Assembly: GCF_014191495.1 (NCBI RefSeq)
Contig: NZ_JACHWR010000002.1
Span: forward strand, 682,001 to 746,000
From: Nocardioides soli
Lineage (GTDB): Bacteria > Actinomycetota > Actinomycetes > Propionibacteriales > Nocardioidaceae
DNA: 64,000 nucleotides
Direction: 5' to 3'
The stretch's first letter is position 1. Each line of letters opens with the position of its first letter. Shown piece after piece: positions 58,137 to 64,000 of this stretch. Both the position numbers and the translations under genes were made by a program. The notes below the pieces were generated by a model. That model ran no database searches. It saw nothing but the letters and a program-made list of their open reading frames with translations, and was not told the DNA's origin.

Positions 58137-59261
58137 TCAGCGCAGCAGGGAGAGGACGCCCTGCGGGGCCTGGTTGGCCTGGGCCAGCATCGCCGTGCCG
58201 GCCTGCGAGAGGATCTGCGAACGGGTGAAGTTCATCATCTCGCTGGCCATGTCCGTGTCGCGGATCCGGCTCTCGGAGGCCGAGAGGTTCTCCTGCGTCA
58301 CGTTCAGGTTGTTGATGGTGTGCTCGAACCGGTTCTGCAGCGCACCGAGGTTCGCGCGGGAGGTGGAGACCGCCTTGATCGCCAGGTCGATGTCGTCGAT
58401 CGCCGAGGTCGCACCGGCCTGCGTGGTCAGGTCGATCCCGTCGACGCCGAGGTCGATGGAGGAGAACCCGCCGGTGCTGGCGCCCGCGGCTGCGTTGGTG
58501 GTCGCCGCGGACAGGCCGCCGGTCACGGCGATGGCGGCCGTGTTGCCGGTCTTGCTGGTGACCACGAGGCCGCCGGTCTTCTGGTCGACGCTCGCCGAGT
58601 AGACGGCCGAGAAGTTGGCGTCGTTGTTCAGCTGGCCGGCGATGTCGTGCGCGTCGGTGCTGGCGGTCAGCGCGGCCGTGGTGGTGACCACGCCGCCCTG
58701 GGTGAAGACGGCGGCAGCGGCGGTGGCGACTGCGGCGCCGTTGTTCCACGACGACTTGGCGGCGCTGGTGTTGCCCGAGTTGATCTTGACGTCGATCGTG
58801 TCGCCCGAGGCGTAGCCGACCTGGAACTTGCCGTCGAAGTTGCCCTTCAGCAGGTCGATGTTGTTGAAGGTGGTCTTCTCCGCGATCCGGGTCAGCTCCT
58901 CCTTCAGCGCGTCGGACTCGGCCTCGATCGCGTTGCGCGAGTCGGTGTCGTTGGAGTCGTTCGCCGACTGCACGGCCAGGTCGCGCATGCGCTGCAGGAT
59001 GGAGTGGGTCTCGGTGAGCGCACCTTCAGCGGTCTGCACGACGCTGACGCCGTCCTGCGCGTTGCGCACGGCGACCTTGATACCGCCCACCTGCGAGCGC
59101 AGGCCCTCCGAGATCGCCAGGCCGGCGGCGTCGTCCGCGGCCCGGTTGATGCGGTAACCGCTCGACAGCTTCTCGAGCGACTTGGACATCTGGCCCTGGG
59201 TCACCGACAGGTTGCGGTAGGAGTTGAGGGCGTCGATGTTCTGGTTGATGCGGAGACTCAT
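58137..59261 (-). CDS. fliC: Flagellin
   Basis: 374 residues from ATG 59261, with GGAAGGA 6-8 bases upstream. N-terminal D0/D1: SLRINQNIDALNSYRNLSVT, KLSSGYRINRAADDAAGLAI, VQTAEGALTETHSILQRMRDL; C-terminal D1/D0: NRFEHTINNLNVTQENLSAS, then ESRIRDTDMASEMMNFTRSQ, ending LLR. The central about 150 residues are Thr/Ala/Gly-rich and form the surface-exposed variable part. A longer frame starting at 59303 would add 14 residues that no flagellin has. Driven by the sigma-28-like promoter at 59326. Confidence 0.96.
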   Translation of the reverse strand: MSLRINQNIDALNSYRNLSVTQGQMSKSLEKLSSGYRINRAADDAAGLAISEGLRSQVGGIKVAVRNAQDGVSVVQTAEGALTETHSILQRMRDLAVQSANDSNDTDSRNAIEAESDALKEELTRIAEKTTFNNIDLLKGNFDGKFQVGYASGDTIDVKINSGNTSAAKSSWNNGAAVATAAAAVFTQGGVVTTTAALTASTDAHDIAGQLNNDANFSAVYSASVDQKTGGLVVTSKTGNTAAIAVTGGLSAATTNAAAGASTGGFSSIDLGVDGIDLTTQAGATSAIDDIDLAIKAVSTSRANLGALQNRFEHTINNLNVTQENLSASESRIRDTDMASEMMNFTRSQILSQAGTAMLAQANQAPQGVLSLLR

Positions 59262-59325
59262 GATGATTCCTTCCTGGATCTGTGAGTCGGTTCTGGAGCC
59301 CATCCGTGGGCGCCTTCAGGTGGTC

Positions 59326-59353
59326 CGATCGGCCGGCATCGGCAACGCCTGAG
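59326..59353 (-). promoter_or_regulatory. Sigma-28-like promoter of fliC
   Basis: Minus-strand CTCAGG (59353-59348), 14 bp, GCCGATCG (59333-59326). The predicted transcript starts near 59318, giving a leader of about 57 bases. Flagellin is the standard FliA target, which supports reading the motif as sigma-28. Confidence 0.8.
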
Positions 59354-59399
59354 GGGATCGACGCAGAATTCTCGGGACTTCCTCTGCGGCGATCCCCTC
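59351..59399 (-). terminator. Terminator of fliA overlapping the fliC promoter
   Basis: GAGGGGATCGACGCAGA (59351-59367) pairs with TCTGCGGCGATCCCCTC (59383-59399) with one mismatch and a 15-base loop, about 52 bp past the fliA stop. Its downstream arm shares bases with the fliC -35. Confidence 0.6.
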
Positions 59400-59451
59400 G
59401 GGGCGTTCGCGTTCTGGAGTTGTGGGGAGGAGGTGCTGCGGGGAGGGCCCG

Positions 59452-60300
59452 TCAGGCGCTGGCGGTGATCGTGCTCCGGCCGGCGGCCTGCCCTCGCAGT
59501 CCCGACGCATGCCGGGCGGCGACCGCCGCGAAGTAGGCCTCCCGGCGCCGGGCGGCGGCTCCGCCCGGACGCGCGGCCTCGGGCACCAGGTCCGGCTCGA
59601 GCTCGTGGTTGAGGGCGTCGCGCAGCAGCACCAGCGCCTCGGCCCGCAGCTGCGACACCCGGGACTCGGTGACCCCGAGCGTGGCGGCGATCTCCGCCAT
59701 CGGCCGCTCGGCGAGGAAGTACTGCTCCACGACGTGGCGCAGCCGCTCGGGCAGCTCCGCGATCGCCTCGGTGAGGTAGGTCAGTCGCTCCCGGTGCTCC
59801 AGCAGCACCTCGGGGGTCGGGCTGCTGGAGACGAGGCCGTCGGCCAACGTGTCGTCCTCGGACGCGTGCAGGGACAGGACCTGGGCGCGGGCGACGTCGT
59901 CGTCGTTCGCGGCCACCTCCTCGGCGCTCAGACCGCAGGCCTGGGCGACCTCGACGGTCGTCGCGGGCCGGCCGAGCGTGGACGCCAGCCGCGACCGAGT
60001 GGCGTCGAGCTCGCGAGCCCGCCGTCGGACCGAGCGCGAGGCCCAGTCGACGCTGCGCAGCTCGTCGAGGATCGCGCCCCGGATGCGAGTGCTGGCGTAG
60101 CGGTTGAAGGGCACGCCCCGATCGGGGTCGTAGGCATGGGCAGCCTGGACAAGAGCGGCGAGTCCGGCGGAGCTCAGGTCGTCTCGGTCCACGTGCGAGG
60201 GGACCCTGGCCATCGTCTCGCGAACGATGTGGCCGACCAGGGGCACGTGGACCACGATCAACGCCTCGGAGCCCGGCGGGACGTCGTTGTCATGGGTCAC
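59452..60300 (-). CDS. fliA: Flagellar/WhiG-type RNA polymerase sigma factor FliA
   Basis: 282 residues from GTG at 60300. Region 2: LSSAGLAALVQAAHAYDPDR, VPFNRYASTRIRGAILDELR, SVDWASRSVRRRARELDATR; region 3: TTVEVAQACGLSAEEVA; region 4: LPERLRHVVEQYFLAERPM then IAATLGVTESRVSQLRAEAL. SVDWASRSVR matches the sigma-28 family. The C-terminal 40 residues form an Ala/Arg-rich extension. No flgM anti-sigma gene lies in the window. Upstream frame has no start codon near; the GTG lies at the edge of an AT-rich 100-bp region. Confidence 0.92.
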   Translation of the reverse strand: MTHDNDVPPGSEALIVVHVPLVGHIVRETMARVPSHVDRDDLSSAGLAALVQAAHAYDPDRGVPFNRYASTRIRGAILDELRSVDWASRSVRRRARELDATRSRLASTLGRPATTVEVAQACGLSAEEVAANDDDVARAQVLSLHASEDDTLADGLVSSSPTPEVLLEHRERLTYLTEAIAELPERLRHVVEQYFLAERPMAEIAATLGVTESRVSQLRAEALVLLRDALNHELEPDLVPEAARPGGAAARRREAYFAAVAARHASGLRGQAAGRSTITASA

Positions 60301-60440
60301 GAACGCAATTGTGCATTTCAAGGACGGTCGTGTCCGGTTTTCTTTCGGAATCCTTGAACTTTTACGTTTCTCTGCCGGTGGCCTGGACCACATCGGTAGG
60401 GAAGGTGCCCTCCTGAGGCACAACCGGTCGCCGCGTTCCT
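60301..60440. other. AT-richer divergent region between fliA and flgN
   Basis: Bases about 60305-60375 are markedly richer in A/T than the surroundings (GGTTTTCTTTCGG, CTTGAACTTTTACG). This is the likely fliA promoter/upstream region, the top of the flagellar cascade. No CTCAGG-N14-GCCGAT motif is seen for fliA itself. No gene is visible. Confidence 0.5.
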
Positions 60441-60469
60441 CTAAGGAGACCGAACCCGGCGGCCGATGG
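60441..60469 (+). promoter_or_regulatory. Possible sigma-28-like promoter of flgN-flgK-flgL-fliW-csrA
   Basis: Plus-strand CTAAGG (60441-60446), 15 bp, GCCGATGG (60462-60469). The spacer is one base longer than in the minus-strand copies and the -35 is less exact, so it is weaker evidence. It lies 67 bp before the flgN start. Confidence 0.5.
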
Positions 60470-60536
60470 GGCATCTCGACGCCAGCACCGGGAGTCCCCC
60501 CTGGTCTGGACCATCGAGACCATCTGTGGGAGTGAC

Positions 60537-61013
60537 GTGGAGAAGCTGACCTGGGTCCTGTGGCAGGAGCGGGAGCTCCTGGAGACCCTGCTCTACCGCC
60601 TCGAGATCGAGGAGCTGGTGATGTCCACCGGTCGCACGCGCTGGTTGGCCAACGCCGCCCGCGACGTCGACGAGGCCGCCGCTGCCCTGCGCGAGATGGA
60701 GGTGCTGCGCGCCGTCGCCGCGGACGAGGCGGCCGAGAGCGCCGGGCTCGCGCCGAACGCCGCCCTCGGCGAGCTGATCGACGCCGCGCCGGAGCCCTGG
60801 GCGGGGATCCTCGTCGACCACCGCGACAGCTTCCTGTCGCTGACCGACGAGATCGCCCGGGTCGCCCAGTCCAACCGGGCGCTGATCGTCGCGGGTCTGC
60901 GCGCCACCCAGGACACGCTGCTCGGCATCGACCGCAGCGCGGCCACCTACACCGCCGCGGGCTCCGTGGACCACGGGGACACCCGCAGTGCGGTCATCGA
61001 TCGGAGCCTGTGA
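60537..61013 (+). CDS. flgN: FlgN-like export chaperone for hook-filament junction proteins
   Basis: 158 residues, all helical: LTWVLWQERELLETLLYRLE then STGRTRWLANAARDVDEAA, and a later AGLRATQDTLLGIDRSAATY. Size, helical nature and position directly before flgK match FlgN, which binds FlgK and FlgL. GTG start; the TGA shares a base with the flgK ATG. Confidence 0.82.
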   Translation: MEKLTWVLWQERELLETLLYRLEIEELVMSTGRTRWLANAARDVDEAAAALREMEVLRAVAADEAAESAGLAPNAALGELIDAAPEPWAGILVDHRDSFLSLTDEIARVAQSNRALIVAGLRATQDTLLGIDRSAATYTAAGSVDHGDTRSAVIDRSL

Positions 61014-62422
61014 TGTCCAACCCCTTCTCGTCCATCAACACCGCGCTGTCGGCGCTGCGCTACCAGCAGGCGGCCCTCGACATCGCGAGCACCAACGTCG
61101 CGAACGCCTCCGTCGAGGGCTACGTGCGCCGCCGGGTCGTCGGTCAGACCGTCGGTGCGGCGGCCGCGCCCGCGGTCTGGTCGCGCTCGAACGAGATCGG
61201 CAGCGGCGTGCAGGCCAGCGGCGTACAGCGGCTCGTCGACCCGCTGTTGGACACCCGGGTCCGCCGCGAGCACGGCCGGCAGACCTACCTCGACCTCAAG
61301 GCAGCCGCGATGGCCCGGGTCGAGACCGGCATCGCCGAGCCCTCGGACAAGGGGGTCGCGCGGGCGGTCGAGACCTTCAAGAACGGCATCGCCGACCTCG
61401 AGAACGCGCCGAACACCGACGCCGCCCGGGGCCAGGTCCTGGCCAACGGCGCCCTGGTGGCCGACGCGTTCAACATCCAGGCCCACAACCTGCAGGACGA
61501 GCTGGGGGACCAGCGGGCCCGCGTGCTCGCGACCGTCAAGGAGGTCAACGACCTCGCCCAGCAGCTCGCCGCGACCAACCAGACGATCGCGGCCTCGAGC
61601 GGCGGCGGCGACACGGCGACGCTGATGGACACCCGCGACCAGATCGCGCTGCGCCTCGCCGAGCTCACCGGCGCGACTGCCACGCCGCGTCCCGACGGCG
61701 GCATGGACGTGGTGGTGGGTGGCCAGTCGCTGGTCAGCGGACGGGATGCCTCGACCCTGCAGATCGCGAGCGGGATCAACCCCGACGGCACCGCCGACGG
61801 GGCGGCGGTGACCTTCCAGGTGCAGCCGCCGAGCGGAGCCGCGGTCGCGGTCGTGCCGTCGGCCGGCGAGCTCGCCGCGGGCGTCGAGCTGATCGACGTC
61901 GTGCTGCCCGACTATCTCGCCGAGCTGAACCAGCTGGTGGCGTCGTTCGCCGACGCCTTCAACGCGGCGCACCGGTCGGGCTACGACGCCACCGGCGCGG
62001 CCGGCGTCGACTTCTTCTCCTACGATCCCGCGGATCCGGCCGGCACGATCAAGGTCGCGATCACCTCCACCGGGCAGGTCGCGATCTCCTCGGTGCCCAG
62101 CACCGTGCCCGGGCAGGGCAACAACAGCACCGGCAACGCCGAGGTCCTCGCCGGCTCGATCACCATCGCGGACGGCTACCAGCGTCTGGTCAACGGCTTC
62201 GGCACCGCCGTCGCCTCGGTGCAACGGCTCGCCGACAACCAGCGGGTGATGTCCCAGCAGGTCGATGCGGCCCGCGAGCAGCTCACCGGCGTGAGCATCG
62301 ACGAGGAGTCGGTCAACCTGGTGATGGCGCAACGCTCGTACGAGGCGGCGGCCCGGGTGATGACCACCGTCGACTCGATCCTCGACACCCTGATCAACCG
62401 CACCGGGCTGGTCGGCCGATGA
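61013..62422 (+). CDS. flgK: Hook-filament junction protein FlgK
   Basis: 469 residues. N-terminal SSINTALSALRYQQAALDIA then STNVANASVEGYVRR; ending VNLVMAQRSYEAAARVMTTV, SILDTLINRTG. Central domain has GVQASGVQRLVDPLLDTRVR and MDTRDQIALRLAEL as in FlgK. First junction protein between hook and filament. Confidence 0.94.
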   Translation: MSNPFSSINTALSALRYQQAALDIASTNVANASVEGYVRRRVVGQTVGAAAAPAVWSRSNEIGSGVQASGVQRLVDPLLDTRVRREHGRQTYLDLKAAAMARVETGIAEPSDKGVARAVETFKNGIADLENAPNTDAARGQVLANGALVADAFNIQAHNLQDELGDQRARVLATVKEVNDLAQQLAATNQTIAASSGGGDTATLMDTRDQIALRLAELTGATATPRPDGGMDVVVGGQSLVSGRDASTLQIASGINPDGTADGAAVTFQVQPPSGAAVAVVPSAGELAAGVELIDVVLPDYLAELNQLVASFADAFNAAHRSGYDATGAAGVDFFSYDPADPAGTIKVAITSTGQVAISSVPSTVPGQGNNSTGNAEVLAGSITIADGYQRLVNGFGTAVASVQRLADNQRVMSQQVDAAREQLTGVSIDEESVNLVMAQRSYEAAARVMTTVDSILDTLINRTGLVGR

Positions 62423-62462
62423 ACCGGCCCGCTCGGCAGCTCGCCTCGACGGGAGGACCCCG

Positions 62463-63374
62463 ATGACACTCGTCCGCACCACCCAGAACATGCTCAGCCG
62501 GCAGTCCTTCACCGGCATGCAGGCGGCGATGGCCCGCGTGGCCAAGGCGCAGGAGCAGCTGAGCACCGGGCGCCTGATCAACCGCCCGTCGGACGACCCG
62601 ACCGGCGCCACCACCGCGATGCGGATCCGGTCGTCGCTGGCGAGCGAGAAGCAGTTCGTCCGCAACGCCGACAGCGCGGTCGGCTGGCTCGACCAGACCG
62701 ACGGCACGCTCTCGACGATCGGCAACCAGCTCTCGCGGGCGCGCGACATCGCGCTCCAGGGTGCCAACACCGGAGCCATGGGCCCGGAGGCGCGACTCGC
62801 ACTCGCCACGGAGGTCGACCAGATCCGGGAGGGGCTGATCACCTCGGCGAACACCCAGTACCTGGACCGGCCGATCTTCGGCGGCATCACCGCGGGCCAG
62901 AAGGCCTACCACCCCGACGGCACCCTCGCCGACCCGGACGCCGTCAACCTCGGGAGCGCCGGCGGCGTGCACCGCACGATCGCCGACGGCGTACGGATGC
63001 GGATCGACCTCGAGGGGCCTCAGGTCTTCGGCGGCTCCCCGGACTCGGTCTTCGACCACCTGGCGGCGCTCTCGGCCGCGTTGAAGAGCGCCGACTCCGT
63101 GGGCATCGAGGCCGCCATCGACCGCCTCAAGGTCGATGCCGACCGGGTCACGAACGCCCAGTCGGAGATCGGTGCCCGCACGGTCCGGGTCGAGCGGGCG
63201 CGCGACGTCGCGACCGACGCCCACCTCACCCTCACCAACGCCCTGTCGGAGGTCGAGAACGTCGACCTCGCCCGGGCGACCGTCGACCTCGGTCTCCAGG
63301 AGGTCGCCTACCAAGCCGCCCTGGGCGCGACCGCCCGGGTCCTCCAGCCGAGCCTCTTGGACTTCCTGCGATGA
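62463..63374 (+). CDS. flgL: Hook-filament junction protein FlgL
   Basis: 303 residues, flagellin-like ends: LVRTTQNMLSRQSFTGMQAA, KAQEQLSTGRLINRPSDDPT; C-terminus RVERARDVATDAHLTLTNAL, ATVDLGLQEVAYQAAL then ARVLQPSLLDFLR. Second junction protein. GGGAGGACC precedes the ATG. Overlaps fliW by 4 bp. Confidence 0.94.
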   Translation: MTLVRTTQNMLSRQSFTGMQAAMARVAKAQEQLSTGRLINRPSDDPTGATTAMRIRSSLASEKQFVRNADSAVGWLDQTDGTLSTIGNQLSRARDIALQGANTGAMGPEARLALATEVDQIREGLITSANTQYLDRPIFGGITAGQKAYHPDGTLADPDAVNLGSAGGVHRTIADGVRMRIDLEGPQVFGGSPDSVFDHLAALSAALKSADSVGIEAAIDRLKVDADRVTNAQSEIGARTVRVERARDVATDAHLTLTNALSEVENVDLARATVDLGLQEVAYQAALGATARVLQPSLLDFLR

Positions 63375-63838
63375 CTCTCACCCACGCCCTTGACATGATG
63401 GCCGTCCCCGAATCCGCCGACGGAGGTCTCGTGGCCGAGAACCACGCCCCGGTGATCGACATCCCGGTGATCGACATGGTGCTCCCGATGCCGGGCTTCC
63501 CCGAGCATCGGAGCTGGGCCCTCGTCCAGGTCGACGACAGCAGCGACCTGGGCAGCCTGAGCTCGCTCGACGAGCAGGGGCTGCGCTTCCTGGTCGTGCC
63601 GCCCGCGGCGTTCTTCCCCGACTACGCGCCCGAGGTGGGCGACGACGTCGTCGCCGCCCTCGGCATCGAGTCGGCCGCGGACGTCCTGGTGCTGGTCGTG
63701 CTCACCACCGGCCGCGGGCTGCACGACACGACCGCCAACCTGGCGGCACCGGTGCTCGTCAACCTCACCACCCGGCGCGCGGGTCAGGTCGTGCTCGACC
63801 AGCCGGGCCTGCCGGTGGCCGCGCCGCTGCTCGGGTGA
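63371..63838 (+). CDS. fliW: Flagellar assembly factor FliW
   Basis: 155 residues. The FliW core runs from about 30: IDMVLPMPGFPEHRSWALVQ, LRFLVVPPAAFFPDYAPEVG, VLVVLTTGRGLHDTTANLAAPVLVN and QVVLDQPGLPV. The N-terminal about 25 residues are atypical, so a later start (Met at residue 10, or a GTG near residue 21) is possible. FliW binds flagellin and antagonises CsrA; csrA is the next gene, a conserved pairing. Confidence 0.92.
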   Translation: MTLTHALDMMAVPESADGGLVAENHAPVIDIPVIDMVLPMPGFPEHRSWALVQVDDSSDLGSLSSLDEQGLRFLVVPPAAFFPDYAPEVGDDVVAALGIESAADVLVLVVLTTGRGLHDTTANLAAPVLVNLTTRRAGQVVLDQPGLPVAAPLLG

Positions 63839-63923
63839 GCACCGGCCACCTGTCCAGCCACCCGTCCAGTCGCGTTGGTGGCATCCCGGTCGGCGCACCC
63901 GGCTCGCCCGGTACGGTGGGCAC

Positions 63924-64000
63924 ATGCTGGTTCTGAGTCGCCGGGCGGGGGAGAGCGTCGTCCTGGGCGAGGACATCACGGTCACGGTCCTCGAGGTCCG
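63924..64000 (+). CDS. csrA: Translational regulator CsrA (cut by window end)
   Basis: The first 25 codons are visible: MLVLSRRAGESVVLGEDITV then TVLEV, the standard CsrA beginning. CsrA blocks flagellin mRNA translation in Gram-positive bacteria and is neutralised by FliW, giving a feedback on flagellin level. A TACGGT box (63911-63916) ends 7 bases before the ATG, so csrA may have its own leaderless promoter in the 85-bp gap after fliW. Confidence 0.93.
   Translation, partial: MLVLSRRAGESVVLGEDITVTVLEV

Noticed and set aside
59262..59303. Extended flagellin start at 59303
   Set aside because: The added 14 residues have no match to flagellin N-termini, and the ATG at 59261 has a good GGAAGGA ribosome site.

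Overview
The window is high-GC DNA with many GTG starts, 1-4 bp start/stop overlaps, an actinobacterial-type LexA box (TCGAAC-N4-GTTCGA), DUF222/HNH (13E12-type) genes and a Gram-positive-type flagellar cluster. Together these suggest a flagellated actinobacterium, most likely Nocardioides or a close relative. That placement is inference from gene content; no rRNA or tRNA gene was seen.

Left part (1-35 kb) is a mosaic of small metabolic and regulatory operons. In order: the start of a secreted GH5-like glycosidase (leaves the window at base 1); palindromic repeat array 1 (677-1387), followed by a DUF222-HNH nuclease gene with a LexA box in its promoter (1428-1443); a hydroxyacid-oxoacid transhydrogenase and an FAD/4Fe-4S D-2-hydroxyacid dehydrogenase; a methyltransferase, a propeller-like exported protein and a type IB topoisomerase; KTSC and macro-domain genes; a DGPF/YCII gene with an ECF42-type sigma factor; a TetR-controlled quaternary-amine (carnitine-like) catabolic operon of Rieske oxygenase, BKACE, carnitine dehydrogenase-like, aldehyde dehydrogenase and SDR genes; serC; an ABC-2 exporter beside a NarL-type two-component system; palindromic repeat array 2 (26151-26795), followed by a second DUF222-HNH gene; an ASCH-like gene, citrate synthase and pdxH; and a TetR gene with a heterodimeric ABC exporter. 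A short transcript unit at 35116-35354 carries a 12-codon ORF with an extreme Shine-Dalgarno sequence and strong hairpins.

Right part (35.4-64 kb) is one flagellar locus. On the minus strand are fliA; fliC; fliD-fliS-(fliT-like); flgB-flgC-micro-ORF-fliE-fliF-fliG-fliH-fliI-fliJ-(NlpC/P60+SLT)-fliK-flgD-flgE; flbD-motA-motB-fliL; and fliM-fliN-fliO-fliP-fliQ-fliR-flhB-flhA plus a small membrane protein. On the plus strand are flgN-flgK-flgL-fliW-csrA (csrA cut by the window end). Five minus-strand units carry the same upstream motif, CTCAGG or CTCAAC, then exactly 14 bp, then GCCGAT. This looks like a FliA/WhiG-type sigma-28 promoter, so the fliA gene in the locus probably drives most of it.

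The most unusual signal is a 42-bp palindromic element in two versions (A and B). They share outer arms, but the inner 6-bp stem differs by three fully compensated base pairs. Version A always lies on the plus strand and version B on the minus strand, in paired arrays. Both arrays stand immediately upstream of a DUF222-HNH gene.
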